Shown one piece after another: positions 39,796 through 49,540 of a DNA stretch of 64,000 nt (position 1 is the stretch's first letter; the number at the start of each line of letters is the position of its first letter). Below the pieces are notes generated by a model that was given only the letters and a program-made list of their open reading frames with translations, made no database searches and was not told the DNA's origin. Origin of the DNA: Microtetraspora glauca (GTDB taxonomy: Bacteria > Actinomycetota > Actinomycetes > Streptosporangiales > Streptosporangiaceae); NCBI GenBank assembly GCA_001570385.1, contig BBYL01000007.1, forward strand, positions 922,453-986,452. The letters are read 5' to 3'. Both the position numbers and the translations under genes were made by a program.

Positions 39796-41295
39796 GTGGA
39801 CAACCGGGGACCGCAGGCAGGGCGGCCCGTCGTCATCGCCAAAGGCGTGACCAAGACGTACGGGCGCACCCGGGCGCTCGCGGGCGTGGACCTCGAGGTC
39901 CGCGCGGGCGAGGTGCTCGGGCTCGTCGGACACAACGGGGCCGGCAAGAGCACCCTCATGCGCGTTCTCGCCGGGCTGGAAGGCTGCGACGAGGGCGCGG
40001 TCCTGGTGCACGGCAAGGAGGTCTCCGGCGAGGCCGGCCCGCGCGCCGCGGACTTCCGCGCCGTGCGGATGGCCTACCAGGAGACCTCGCTCTGCCCCGA
40101 TCTCACCATCGCGGAGAACATCTGGGTGTCCTCGCGGCACTGCCTCCCGAGGGTGCGGTGGCGGCGGGCGGCCGGCGACGCCGTACGCCGCAGGCTCGAC
40201 GAGATGTTCCCCGGCCACGGAGTGTCCCCGCGCGACCGGGTCGAGGACCTGTCGATCGCCCAGCGCCAGATGGTCGAGATCACCAGGGCCAGCCTGGTCG
40301 ACCGGCTCGACCTGCTGATCCTCGACGAGCCGACCGAGTCCCTCGGCCCGGACGCGGCGCGGTCGCTGTACGACTACGTGCGCCGGCTGACCGCGGACGG
40401 CACCGCCGTGCTGCTCATCTCGCACCGCATCCGGGAGGTCCTCTCGGTGGCCGACCGCGTCGCCGTGCTGCGCGACGGCGCGGTCACCGCCGAGCGGGCC
40501 TCCGCCGGGCTGGGCGAGCAGGACGTGCTCACCCTGATGGGCGCGCACGTCGCGGTCCCGTCCGACAAGGAGCGGGCCGCCGTCTCCGCCGGCGGTCCCG
40601 CCGACGGCGCGGTGGTCGCCGAGCTGCGCGGCGCCACCGCGCCCGGCCTGCGCGACGTCTCCCTGCGGGTCGGCGCGGGCGAGGTCGTGGGCCTGGCCGG
40701 GCTGGCCGGTCAGGGCCAGCAGGAGGTGCTCGAACGCCTGTGGCGTCCGGTCCGGCGCGACACCAAGGTGCGGGGTACCCGCGCGTACGTGCCCGGTGAC
40801 CGGCAGCGTTCCGGCGTCCTGCCTTTGTGGAGCGTGGCGGAGAACCTCATCGTCACCGCTATGCGCGGCCTGGCAAGGCAGGGCCTGCGCCGGCCCGCCC
40901 AGGAGCGCGCGGCGGTCGGCGACTGGGTCGAACGTCTCGCGATCCGGGGCGGCGCGGACGCCGGGATCACCGAGCTCAGCGGCGGCAACCAGCAGAAGGT
41001 CATCGTCGCCCGCGCGTTCGCCTCCACGGCGGAGCTCGTGCTGCTCGACGACCCCTTCCGCGGCGTGGACGTGCACACCAAGACCGACCTGTACGGCCTC
41101 ATCCGGCAGGAGGCGGCGCAGGGCCGGAGCGTCGTCTGGTACTCGAGCGAGAACGCCGAGATGGCGCACTGCGACCGCGTCTACGTGTTCCGCGCCGGCC
41201 GGGTGGTCGCCGAGCTGGTCGGTGAAGAGATCTCCGAGGAACGGATCATCGCCGTCTCCTTCGCCGAGTCGGATGGAGAGCAGAGCAATGAGTGA
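39796..41295 (+). CDS. Sugar ABC transporter ATPase, tandem domain (RbsA/LsrA class)
   Basis: A 499-residue double ATPase. Domain 1: Walker A GHNGAGKST (about 43), Walker B LLILDEPTESLG, H-loop LISHR. Domain 2 is degenerate at Walker A (VGLAGLAGQGQQEVLERLWR) as usual for this class, with signature ELSGGNQQKVIVARAF and Walker B VLLDDPFRGVD. GTG 39796 is favoured over ATG 39790: AGGAAGG (39782-39788) is 7 bases from the GTG but only 1 from the ATG. Its stop overlaps the start of the next permease by 8 bp. Confidence 0.9.
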   Translation: MDNRGPQAGRPVVIAKGVTKTYGRTRALAGVDLEVRAGEVLGLVGHNGAGKSTLMRVLAGLEGCDEGAVLVHGKEVSGEAGPRAADFRAVRMAYQETSLCPDLTIAENIWVSSRHCLPRVRWRRAAGDAVRRRLDEMFPGHGVSPRDRVEDLSIAQRQMVEITRASLVDRLDLLILDEPTESLGPDAARSLYDYVRRLTADGTAVLLISHRIREVLSVADRVAVLRDGAVTAERASAGLGEQDVLTLMGAHVAVPSDKERAAVSAGGPADGAVVAELRGATAPGLRDVSLRVGAGEVVGLAGLAGQGQQEVLERLWRPVRRDTKVRGTRAYVPGDRQRSGVLPLWSVAENLIVTAMRGLARQGLRRPAQERAAVGDWVERLAIRGGADAGITELSGGNQQKVIVARAFASTAELVLLDDPFRGVDVHTKTDLYGLIRQEAAQGRSVVWYSSENAEMAHCDRVYVFRAGRVVAELVGEEISEERIIAVSFAESDGEQSNE

Positions 41296-42247
41296 GCTCC
41301 TCGCGTCGGCCCTGCCGTCCCGGGCGCGGATGCGCCGCACGGCGCCGGCCGTGGTCAGCGCCGTCGCCCTGATCGCGATGATCGGCGTCTGCGCGTCGCT
41401 GCAGTCGGACGTGCTCACCGTCGGCGGCCTCACGCTGGTCCTGTCGGCGACCGTGCCCCTCGTCATCGCGGCCCAGGCCCAGATGGCGCTGATGTCCGTC
41501 GGCGACATCGACCTCGGCATCGGCAACTTCGTCGGCCTGGTCACCGTGGTCGCGGCGACCCGGCTGGTGTCCTCGCCGCTCGTCGGCGTCCTGATGCTTC
41601 TCGGGCTGGTCGCGGCCTACGCCGTGCTCGGCGCGCTCATCCACCTCCGCCGGGTGCCGTCGCTGATCGCGACACTCGGCGCCTCGTTCGTCTGGCTGGG
41701 GCTGGGCCTGTTCCTCCTGCCGACGCCCGGCGGCTCGACCCCGGAGTGGCTGGCCTCGTTCGGTTCGTGGGCGCCCGCCGGGTTCCCCGCGCCGCTGCTG
41801 CCGATCCTCGTCGTCGCCGCGGTCGTGTACCTCCTCACGTCGCGCAGCGCGCTCGGCGTGCGGATGCGCGGCCTCGGCAGCAACCCGGTGGCGCTCCAGC
41901 GCGCCGGCCTGCGCCCGCTCACGTCACGCGTCATCGCGTACACGGCGGCGGGCGCGCTCGGCGTCGTGTCCGGGCTCCTCCTGGCCTCCCAGACGGGCGG
42001 TGGGGACGTGTCGTCGGCCTCCAGCTACACCCTCATGACGGTGGCCGCGGTGATCCTCGGCGGCGGCTCCTTCTTCGGCGGGAGCGCCGTTCCCTGGGGT
42101 GTGGCCATCGGCGGGGTGACGCTCGGTCTGGTCAGCGTGGTCCTCAGCCTGCTCGACGTGCAGTCGAACATGCAGTCCGCCGTGCAAGGCGTGATCGTCC
42201 TGGCCGTGCTCGCCGGCCGCGTCGTGGTCGGGAAGGTGCTGCGATGA
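41288..42247 (+). CDS. Sugar ABC transporter permease 1 (RbsC/LsrC class)
   Basis: A 319-residue BPD_transp_2 permease with about nine hydrophobic helices; GDIDLGIGNFVGLVTVVAAT (about 75) and LTSRVIAYTAAGALGVVSGL (about 210, cytoplasmic coupling region) are conserved. ATG 41288 overlaps the ATPase 3' end by 8 bp; its own stop overlaps the next permease start by 4 bp (ATGA). It forms the membrane channel with the 42244 product. Confidence 0.9.
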   Translation: MSELLASALPSRARMRRTAPAVVSAVALIAMIGVCASLQSDVLTVGGLTLVLSATVPLVIAAQAQMALMSVGDIDLGIGNFVGLVTVVAATRLVSSPLVGVLMLLGLVAAYAVLGALIHLRRVPSLIATLGASFVWLGLGLFLLPTPGGSTPEWLASFGSWAPAGFPAPLLPILVVAAVVYLLTSRSALGVRMRGLGSNPVALQRAGLRPLTSRVIAYTAAGALGVVSGLLLASQTGGGDVSSASSYTLMTVAAVILGGGSFFGGSAVPWGVAIGGVTLGLVSVVLSLLDVQSNMQSAVQGVIVLAVLAGRVVVGKVLR

Positions 42248-43257
42248 ACATCCGCGCGATTGGTTCGCGCCCGTGGATCTGGGGCTTCGCCGCGGCGGCG
42301 CTCGTCTGGCTGGTCATCCTGATCATCTCGGGCCAGGGCGGCGGCCAGACGGTGTCCCTGGCGCTCTCGCTGGCGCCGTACCTCGTCATCGTGGGGCTCG
42401 GCCAGATGCTCGTCATCACGGCCGGCCCCGGCAACATCGACGTGTCGGTGGCGCCGATCATCTCGCTCGCCGGGTTCGCGTCGGTCGGGGTGGCCGCCTC
42501 GACCGGCTCGGCGACCGTCGGCGTCCTCGCGGGCATCGGCGTCGGCGTCCTCATCGCGGTCATCAGCACCGTGGCCATCCTCGGCCTGTCCGTCCCTCCG
42601 ATCATCGCCACGCTGGCCGCGGGGCTCGTCGCCTCCTCGCTCACCCTGACGATGGCCGGCGGCTTCACCGCGGTCCCCGACCCCGGCCTGCGGCAGCTCC
42701 TCAACGTGCGCCCGGCGGGTGTGCCGATCCTCGCCGTGGCCGTCGCGGTCCTGACCGGCCTGATCATCGCGCTGCTGCGCCGTACGGTCTACGGCCGGTC
42801 CCTGATCGCGGTCGGGCAGAACCGCAGGGCCGCCGAGCGGGCCGGCATCCCGGTCGCCCGCGTCATCGCGACGACGTACCTGGTGAGCGGCGCGCTCGCC
42901 GGGCTGACCGGGGCGCTGCTCGCGGCCTACATCGCGCCCTCCGCCGACCTCGGCACGCGCTACCTGCTCGACTCCGTCGCCGTCGTCGTCATCGGCGGCA
43001 CGCTCATCTCCGGCGGCCGGGCCGTACCGGTGGGCGTGTGGGGAGCGGGGCTCTTCTTCATCCTGCTCGACGGCCTGGTCAACCTCGTGGGCTGGAGCAC
43101 GGCCGCGCAGAACCTGCTCAAGGGCGGCCTGGTGCTCTTCGTCCTCTTCCTCGCCGGCGGGAGTGACCGTGCCGGGGGCACGGCCTCCCGATTCAGAAGA
43201 CGGCCGCGAACGGCGGCCGCGACCACCACAACAACAGGAGACAACACTCATGGCTGA
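42244..43257 (+). CDS. Sugar ABC transporter permease 2 (RbsC/LsrD class)
   Basis: A 337-residue permease paralogous to the preceding one: [20 protein letters not shown] (about 61), [20 protein letters not shown] then [20 protein letters not shown] (about 195-234), and about nine membrane helices. The last 25 residues are an unusual Arg- and Thr-rich tail ([20 protein letters not shown]) that overlaps the aldolase start by 8 bp. Confidence 0.9.
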   Translation: MNIRAIGSRPWIWGFAAAALVWLVILIISGQGGGQTVSLALSLAPYLVIVGLGQMLVITAGPGNIDVSVAPIISLAGFASVGVAASTGSATVGVLAGIGVGVLIAVISTVAILGLSVPPIIATLAAGLVASSLTLTMAGGFTAVPDPGLRQLLNVRPAGVPILAVAVAVLTGLIIALLRRTVYGRSLIAVGQNRRAAERAGIPVARVIATTYLVSGALAGLTGALLAAYIAPSADLGTRYLLDSVAVVVIGGTLISGGRAVPVGVWGAGLFFILLDGLVNLVGWSTAAQNLLKGGLVLFVLFLAGGSDRAGGTASRFRRRPRTAAATTTTTGDNTHG

Positions 43258-44152
43258 CACCGACGGCCTGATCGACGCCCGCGACTTCGGGACGTCCGGG
43301 ACCCCGGCGGGCAGCACCGCGGGCGGCTTCCACGTCAAGGGCGCCCACGCGCAGGACTGGGGCCTGCAGAACCGGCTGTCCCGCATCTTCCGGCCGGACA
43401 CCGGGCGCACGGTCATGCTGGCGTTCGACCACGGCTACTTCGTCGGGCCGATGGCCGGCCTGGAGCGCCTCGACACCAACATCGCCCCGCTCGTGCCCTC
43501 CGCCGACGCGATCATGATGACGCGTGGCGCGCTGCGCACCAGCATCCCCTCCACCAGCAGCGCCGGGATCGTCCTGCGCGCCAGCGGCGGCCCGAGCATC
43601 CTGCGCGAGCTGTCGGACGAGCACCTCGCCCTCGACATCGAGGACGCCGTACGGCTCAACGCCGCGGCCCTGGCCATCCAGGTGTTCGTCGGCGGCGAGC
43701 ACGAGTCGCGGTCGGTCGCCAACCTGGCCAAGCTCGTGGACGCGGGCCAGCGGCACGGCGTCGCCGTGCTCGGCGTCACCGCCGTCGGCAAGGACATGGT
43801 CCGCGACGCCCGCTACTTCCGGCTGGCCACCCGGATCAGCGCCGAGATGGGCGCGCACATCGTCAAGACGTACTACGTCGACGAGGGCTTCGAGACGGTC
43901 ACCGCGAGCTGCCCGGTGCCGATCATCGTCGCCGGCGGCAAGAAGCTGCCCGAGCTGGACGCCCTGACGATGGCCTACCGCTCGATCCAGGAGGGTGCCG
44001 CCGGCGTCGACATGGGCCGGAACATCTTCCAGAGCGAGCAGCCCGCCGCCATGCTCGCCGCCGTCCGCGCGGTCGTGCACGACGGTCTCAAGCCGGAGGA
44101 GGCCTACGAGCTCTTCAAGGAGCGGTCGGCCGCCGGTACCGCAGCGTCCTGA
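43250..44152 (+). CDS. LsrF/DhnA-type class I aldolase
   Basis: A 300-residue TIM-barrel aldolase of the DeoC/LacD/LsrF family, close to LsrF (3-hydroxy-5-phosphonooxypentane-2,4-dione thiolase of AI-2 breakdown) and archaeal fructose-bisphosphate aldolase. Visible: [20 protein letters not shown] (about 58), a Schiff-base lysine candidate in [14 protein letters not shown] (about 204) and [20 protein letters not shown] with [10 protein letters not shown] (phosphate site). It would cleave the phosphorylated, oxidised substrate made by the kinase and dehydrogenase downstream. GGAG lies 10 bases before ATG 43250. Confidence 0.85.
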   Translation: MADTDGLIDARDFGTSGTPAGSTAGGFHVKGAHAQDWGLQNRLSRIFRPDTGRTVMLAFDHGYFVGPMAGLERLDTNIAPLVPSADAIMMTRGALRTSIPSTSSAGIVLRASGGPSILRELSDEHLALDIEDAVRLNAAALAIQVFVGGEHESRSVANLAKLVDAGQRHGVAVLGVTAVGKDMVRDARYFRLATRISAEMGAHIVKTYYVDEGFETVTASCPVPIIVAGGKKLPELDALTMAYRSIQEGAAGVDMGRNIFQSEQPAAMLAAVRAVVHDGLKPEEAYELFKERSAAGTAAS

Positions 44153-44233
44153 CCCTTCGTGGGCGCGGGTCCCTGGCGGCATCGGCAGTGCCGCCGGCGG
44201 GGACCCGCGCCCGTCATCCCCGGGAGCCTCCCC

Positions 44234-45889
44234 ATGCCGCACCACCACGCCGGACGTGACGACGTCGTCGACCTCGCCGTCATCGGAGCCGGTATCAACG
44301 GGCTCGCCGTAGCCCGAGACGCCGCCGCCCGCGGCCTGCGCGTCGTCGTCGTCGACCGCGCCGACGTGGGCGCGGGCACGTCGAGCACGTCGAGCCGGTT
44401 GATCCATGGCGGCCTGAAGTACCTCGAACGGTACGACTTCACGCTCGTGCACGAGTCCATCCGCGAGCGGCACCTGCTGTTCCGCACCGCACCCCACCTC
44501 GTACGGGACTACCCGATGCTCATCCCCTTCTACGAGGGGAACAGCAGGCCGGGCGCGCTGATCCGGCTCGGCCTGGTGGCGTTCGACGCCATGGCGATGA
44601 CCCGCGGGCGCGGGCTCAGCCGCGGCGTCTCCGTACGCAAGGTGGCCCGCCGGTGGCCCACCCTGTCGAGGAAGGGGCTGCGCGGCGCCGGGCTGTTCCA
44701 CGACGCGCAGGTGCCGTGGGCCGAGCGGCTCTGCGTCGAACTGCTCCTCGACGCCCAGCGGCTGGGCGCCCGGGTGCTGACCCACACCACCGTCACCGGT
44801 CTCATCGTCGAGGGCGACCGGATCTCCGGCCTGCGGGCCGAGGACAACAGGACAGGTGAGCGCACCGAGATCCGGGCCGCCGTCACCGTGAACGCGGCCG
44901 GTCCGTGGATCGACAGGATCCTCGACGGCCAGGTGGAGAGCCGGCGCCTCAACGGGGGCACGAAGGGCAGCCACGTCATCGTCGACGCGTTCCCCGGCGC
45001 CCCCGACACCTGCATCTTCTTCGAGGCCGCCGCCGACCAGCGGCCGATCTTCGTCTTCCCGTGGCAGGGCCGGTACGTGCTCGGCAGCACCGACATCACC
45101 TTCGAGGGCGACCTGGACGAGGTCGTCGCCAGCGACGCCGAGATCGACTACCTGCTCGCCGAGACCAACCGGATCTTCCCGGACGCCGGGCTCACCCCCG
45201 CCGACGTGCTGTACAGCGTGGCCGGGGTACGGCCCCTGCCGTACACGGCCGGGGTGTCGGACAACGCCAAGATCAGCCGCGGGCACACGGTGCTCAACCA
45301 CGAGCCGGCGTACTCGGGGCTGCTCACCGTCATCGGCGGCAAGCTGACCACCCACCGCGCCCTCGCCGAGGACGTCACCGACGAGGTGCTGCGCGTGCTC
45401 GGCCGCCGGCCCCGCCGCTGCGTCACCCGCGAGCGGCCGCTCCCCGGCGCGGACACCTCCGACTGGAAGGCGTTCGCCCAGGACTTCATCCGCTCGTCGC
45501 CGCTCAGCGGGAAGCAGTCGCGCAGGCTGCTCACCATCTACGGCGTGCGCGCCCGCCGGGTCCTCGAACTCGCCGCCGCCGACCCCTCGCTGGCCGAGGT
45601 CGTCGATCAGGAGTCCGGCGCGCTCGCCGCCGAGGTCGTCATGGCCGTACGCGACGAGGGGGCCGTGACGCTGGGTGACATCCTGTTGCGACGTATCCTG
45701 GTCGGGCTCGGCGCGGACATGGGCCTTTCGGCCGCCCCCACCTGCGCCGACGTCGCCGTACGGCACCTTGGCTGGGACGAGGCGCGGGCGCGCGCCGAGG
45801 TCGCCGGTTACGAGGCGGAGCTGCGCCGCTACCGCCCCCGGGCCCTGGCCACGTCAACATCCAGCGGAAGCGACAGGAGGATCTCGTGA
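44234..45889 (+). CDS. FAD-dependent glycerol-3-phosphate/polyol-phosphate dehydrogenase (GlpD/EryB-like)
   Basis: A 551-residue flavoprotein. FAD-binding DLAVIGAGINGLAVARDAAA (about 13) is followed by GTSSTSSRLIHGGLKYLERY (about 50), the GlpD signature; VLGSTDITFEGDLDEVVASD and GLLTVIGGKLTTHRALAEDV (about 360) lie in the substrate/FAD region, and a C-terminal helical domain is present. It oxidises glycerol-3-phosphate or a related polyol phosphate and passes electrons to quinone. Position between an aldolase and a kinase, not in a plain glp operon, suggests an EryB-like (erythritol-4-phosphate type) role. The stop overlaps the next start (GTGA). Confidence 0.85.
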   Translation: MPHHHAGRDDVVDLAVIGAGINGLAVARDAAARGLRVVVVDRADVGAGTSSTSSRLIHGGLKYLERYDFTLVHESIRERHLLFRTAPHLVRDYPMLIPFYEGNSRPGALIRLGLVAFDAMAMTRGRGLSRGVSVRKVARRWPTLSRKGLRGAGLFHDAQVPWAERLCVELLLDAQRLGARVLTHTTVTGLIVEGDRISGLRAEDNRTGERTEIRAAVTVNAAGPWIDRILDGQVESRRLNGGTKGSHVIVDAFPGAPDTCIFFEAAADQRPIFVFPWQGRYVLGSTDITFEGDLDEVVASDAEIDYLLAETNRIFPDAGLTPADVLYSVAGVRPLPYTAGVSDNAKISRGHTVLNHEPAYSGLLTVIGGKLTTHRALAEDVTDEVLRVLGRRPRRCVTRERPLPGADTSDWKAFAQDFIRSSPLSGKQSRRLLTIYGVRARRVLELAAADPSLAEVVDQESGALAAEVVMAVRDEGAVTLGDILLRRILVGLGADMGLSAAPTCADVAVRHLGWDEARARAEVAGYEAELRRYRPRALATSTSSGSDRRIS

Positions 45890-47406
45890 CGGCCCCCGCC
45901 ACGTGTTACATCGGCGTCGACGTCGGCCTCACGGCGTCGAAGGCCGCCGCCTTCGACGCGGAGGGCAACGAGATCGGCGTGGTGCACGCCCGCACGCCGC
46001 GCACCGCCGTGACCGCGCACCGGCACGACGTCGACATGCTCGGGCTGGCCGACACGGTCGTGTCGCTGCTCGGTGACCTCGCGGGCAAGCTCGCCGCCGA
46101 CGGGTACGTCCCGGCCGGCATCGGCGTGGCCGCCCACGGCAACGGCCTCTACCCGGTGGACGCGTCCCTGCGGCCGGTCGGCCCCGCCGTCGCGTCGTCG
46201 GACAGCCGGGCCCAGCACATCGTGGACGAGATCCCGGAGGAGGACGCGCTCCGCCTGGCGCGGGAGACCGGATCCATCCCGTGGGCGGCCCAGCCCAGCG
46301 TGCTGCTGCGCTGGCTGCGCGACGCCGAGCCGGAGGCGTACGCCGCCACCCGGTGGGCGCTGTCCTGCAAGGACTGGGTGACGTCGCAGCTCACCGGGGT
46401 CCCGAGCGCGGACTACAGCGACGCGAGCGCGTTCGGCATGGTGGCGCTCGACACCCGCGAGTACAGCGCGACCGCGCTTGAGCTGGTGGGCCTGCCCGCG
46501 AGCGACCTCGACCGGTTCCCGCCGCTGCGGGAGTCCGGCGAGATCGTCGCCGGGCTGACCGCCCGCGTGGCCGAACTGACCGGGCTCCCCGAGGGGCTGC
46601 CCGTGATCGCGGGCTGCATGGACTGCGTGGCGGCGACGCTGGGCGCCGGAGGCCGCGAGCTCGGCGACGTGACGATCATCGTCGGGACCTGGGCCATCAA
46701 CGGCGTGGTCGTGCCCGCGGGCACCCCGGCGCCCGAGGTCACCCTCAGCGCGCTGATGCCCGACACCGCCACGATGCTGGCCATGGAGGTCGCGCCCACC
46801 TCGGCCGCCAACCTCGAATGGCTGGCGTCCGCGTCGGTGCCGCACGGCCAGGTCGGCGGCGTCCCGGCCACCGAGCTCCTGGCGGAGGCGGCCGCGGTGC
46901 CGCCGGGCGCGGACGGCCTGCTCTTCCTGCCCTTCGTTAACGGCGCCCCCGAGCATCCCGCGGCGTCCGGGACCTTCCTCGGCATCTCGGGCATGCACCG
47001 CCGCGGCCACCTCACCCGCGCGGTCATCGAGGGCGTCGCCCAGTACCACCGGGTCCAGCTCGACCGGGTCCTGGCCAGCGGCGCCGACGTCGGCGACCGC
47101 CCGTGGCGGCTGGCAGGCGGCGGCGCCAGGTCCGAGGTCTGGGCGCAGATCTTCGCCGACGCGCTCGGCCGTCCCGTACGCCGCCAGCTCACCAGCGAAC
47201 TGGGCGCGCGCGGCGTCGCCTCGCTGCTGCCCGCCGCGCTCGGCCACGACACCGCGCCGTGGTCGGTCAACGACGAGGACGACCTGTGCGTACGCCCCGG
47301 CCCCGCCCGTGACGCGTACGTCCGGCACTCCGAGGTGTTCGACCGGTGCCTGGCCGGCATGTGGGCACCCTGGTCGGAGGTCGAGCGGTACCGCACCGCC
47401 CCCTGA
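45886..47406 (+). CDS. FGGY-family carbohydrate/polyol kinase (EryA/LyxK-like)
   Basis: A 506-residue FGGY kinase: phosphate loop YIGVDVGLTASKAAAFDAEG, SSDSRAQHIVDEIPEEDALR (about 104), SCKDWVTSQLTGVPSADYSD, then ASAFG (about 163), catalytic Asp in AGCMDCVAATLGAGG (about 245) and second signature RLAGGGARSEVWAQIFADAL (about 405). CKDW...DYSDAS is typical of L-xylulose/erythritol-type kinases rather than GlpK. GTG 45886 has AGGAGG upstream and overlaps the dehydrogenase stop by 4 bp. Probably phosphorylates the imported polyol or keto-sugar; the exact substrate is unknown. Confidence 0.8.
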   Translation: MTAPATCYIGVDVGLTASKAAAFDAEGNEIGVVHARTPRTAVTAHRHDVDMLGLADTVVSLLGDLAGKLAADGYVPAGIGVAAHGNGLYPVDASLRPVGPAVASSDSRAQHIVDEIPEEDALRLARETGSIPWAAQPSVLLRWLRDAEPEAYAATRWALSCKDWVTSQLTGVPSADYSDASAFGMVALDTREYSATALELVGLPASDLDRFPPLRESGEIVAGLTARVAELTGLPEGLPVIAGCMDCVAATLGAGGRELGDVTIIVGTWAINGVVVPAGTPAPEVTLSALMPDTATMLAMEVAPTSAANLEWLASASVPHGQVGGVPATELLAEAAAVPPGADGLLFLPFVNGAPEHPAASGTFLGISGMHRRGHLTRAVIEGVAQYHRVQLDRVLASGADVGDRPWRLAGGGARSEVWAQIFADALGRPVRRQLTSELGARGVASLLPAALGHDTAPWSVNDEDDLCVRPGPARDAYVRHSEVFDRCLAGMWAPWSEVERYRTAP

Positions 47407-47429
47407 CCCCGGCTTTGAGGGGGGCCGGC

Positions 47430-47909
47430 TCAGCGGGCCGAGTGGAAGCGGCGGTGCAGGTCGTGCACCCGCTCGGCGAGCTCGGGTACCGGCCCCTCCA
47501 CCACGACGCCGGGGGCGACCTCCCGGATCGGGAGGGGCCGTACCGGCGCGGCGGGAACGCCCAGCTCGGTCAGCCAGGACACGAGCTGCTCGGTCGAGCT
47601 CGCGTACACGATGCGGCCCAGGCCGACCCAGCCGTGCGCGGCCGCGCACATCGGGCAGTGCTCGCCCGAGGTGTAGACCGTCGCCGCCGCCCGCTCCTCG
47701 GGGGTCATGTTCGCGGCGGCCCAGCGCGCCAGCTCGAACTCGGGGTGCCGGGTGTGGTCGCCCCCGGCCACGCGGTTGTGGTCCTCGGCCAGCGCGGTCC
47801 CGTCCGCCGAGACGAGCACGGAGCCGAACGGCTCGTCGCCGTCCTCCAGCGCCTCGACCGCCAGCTCCACGCAGCGCCGCAGATGCCGCAGATCCGCGTC
47901 GGTCAGCAT
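47430..47909 (-). CDS. Nucleoside/guanine deaminase-like zinc enzyme
   Basis: A 159-residue cytidine-deaminase-fold protein. Zinc site: HPEFELARWAA (His and catalytic Glu, about 55-65) and SGEHCPMCAAAHGW (two cysteines, about 82-95). The order HxE...CxxC and the following GLGRIVYASST fit guanine deaminase or tRNA-adenosine-deaminase relatives; EHCPMC in place of EPCPMC is a small deviation. It deaminates a purine or nucleoside in the cytoplasm. ATG 47909. It is convergent with the FGGY kinase gene, so it is not part of that operon. Confidence 0.8.
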   Translation of the reverse strand: MLTDADLRHLRRCVELAVEALEDGDEPFGSVLVSADGTALAEDHNRVAGGDHTRHPEFELARWAAANMTPEERAAATVYTSGEHCPMCAAAHGWVGLGRIVYASSTEQLVSWLTELGVPAAPVRPLPIREVAPGVVVEGPVPELAERVHDLHRRFHSAR

Positions 47910-48146
47910 AGGTCCCCCAGTAGTGAGATATTCCGCGCAATGCTGGATGATGTGTCCATTATGTGGGCGAAGATGCTCTTTCTGTGAGGTCTGGCCGCAC
48001 GTGCGCGCACGCCTCCTCGCGAATCACGAGGTCGTGATGCGCAAAGTGCAAGGATCGGCCGCTGTTTGTCCATGGAGCGGACCCTGCCCCCGGAGTGAAG
48101 GTTGCGGCTGACCGGATCACCGTGGGCGAGGGAGGACGAAGGCGTC

Positions 48147-49477
48147 ATGGGCGTCACACAGCAGGCGAGGCGAAGCGCCGGAGTGGCCGCCGGAGTGGCC
48201 ACGATCCTCATGGCCGCCGCGTGCGGGAGCGGTGGCGGCGCCGCCACCGGCGGGGACAGACCGGCCACGTCCGCGGGTCCGGTGACCGTCGAGTGGTGGG
48301 GCTGGGCGCCCGGCTACGACAAGGTGGCCGAGGCTTGGAACGCCTCCCACCCGGGCATCCAGGTGAAGTACACCCAGATCGAGCCGGGCGCCAAGGGCGG
48401 CTACCAGAAGATGCTCGGCGGGTGAAGGCGGGGAACGCCCCGTGCCTGGCCCAGGTCGGCGGCGAGACCCTGGCCAGCTTCCTCGTCGAGGGGGCCCTCG
48501 AGGACATCACCGACTACGCCAAGGAGTCGAACGCCAAATTCCAGCAGTGGGCGGTCAACTCGGTCACCTTCGGCGGCCGGCAGGTGGCCGTGCCGGTGGA
48601 CTCCGGGCCGATGGGCATGTTCTACCGCAAGGACCTCTTCGCCAAGCACAAGATCGATGTGCCGAAGACCTGGGACGAGTTCGCCGCCGCGGCCGAGAAG
48701 CTGCACGCCGCCGACCCCAAGGTCTTTCTCACCTCGTTCAACCCGGACGACATGTACGGCTTCAGCGGCTACGCCTGGCAGGCCGGTGCGAACTGGTTCT
48801 CCACCTCCGGTGACGCGTGGAAGGTGAGCATCACCGACGAGCCCACGCTCAAGGTCGCGAACTACTGGCAGGGCCTGCTCGACAAGAAGCTCGTCGACGT
48901 CAAGTCCGCCTGGTCGGACGCCTGGTTCAAGGACTTCACCGACGGCAAGATCGCCTCGCTGGTCGGCGCGGTGTGGATGACCAAGGTGCTGGAGGACTCG
49001 ATCCCGAAGACCTCGGGCGCGTGGGCCGTCGCGCCGATGCCGTCCTGGGAGAGCGGCACCGCCGTCACCGGCAACGTCGGCGGCTCGCCCAACGCCGTGC
49101 TGAAGGGATGCGCGAACCCCAGGGAGGCGGTCGAGTTCGCCACCTGGCTGGCCACCGACCAGGCCGCGTTCGACGACCTGGTCGTCAACGGCGGGCTCTT
49201 CCCGACCTCCACCGACGGCACCTCCCTGCCCGCGATGAAGTCGCCGCGGCCGTTCTACGGCGACCAGCCGGTCTTCGAGGTCTTCTCCGAGGCCGCCAGG
49301 ACGGTGGCGCCGTCCTTCGGCTGGGGCCCGACGACCCCGGCCGTGAACGACGCGTTCAACTCGGCGGTGGGTGAGGCGGTGTCCAAGGGGGGCAGCCTGG
49401 CCGACGCGCTGAAGACCGTCCAGGAGAAGGCCGTGGCCTCCATCAAGGACAAGGGCTTGAGCGTCACCGAGGGCTAG
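48147..49477 (+). pseudogene. Sugar ABC transporter binding lipoprotein, frameshifted
   Basis: A family-1 extracellular solute-binding protein in two frames. From ATG 48147 (GGAGGA upstream) the signal peptide and lipobox (VATILMAAACGS) and the start of the mature protein (VEWWGWAPGYDKVAEAWNAS) run to YQKMLGG and a TGA at 48423. The rest (VKAGNAPCLAQVGGETLASF onward, to KGLSVTEG at 49477) is one frame over. The total is 1331 bases (3n+2), so one base is missing at about 48418-48422 (GGCGGGTG for an expected GGCGGCGTG). Downstream permeases are intact. Mutation or sequencing error cannot be told apart. Confidence 0.85.
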
Positions 49478-49487
49478 GTCGTGTGAG

Positions 49488-49518
49488 ACGTCCCGTACGG
49501 CGCCGCCGTGCGGGACGT
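49488..49518 (+). terminator. Intercistronic stem-loop / attenuating terminator
   Basis: ACGTCCCGTACGGC (49488-49501), loop GCC, GCCGTGCGGGACGT (49505-49518), 14 pairs with one wobble, then TTCCTCTCC. Located between the binding-protein gene and the permeases; such structures usually allow more binding protein than permease to be made. Confidence 0.65.
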
Positions 49519-49540
49519 TTCCTCTCCAGAAAGCGAAAAC

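Noticed and set aside
43193..45766. Long minus-strand frame (about 857 codons) opposite the aldolase and dehydrogenase
   Set aside because: Antisense shadow with His/Gly/Asp-rich translation and no family similarity.
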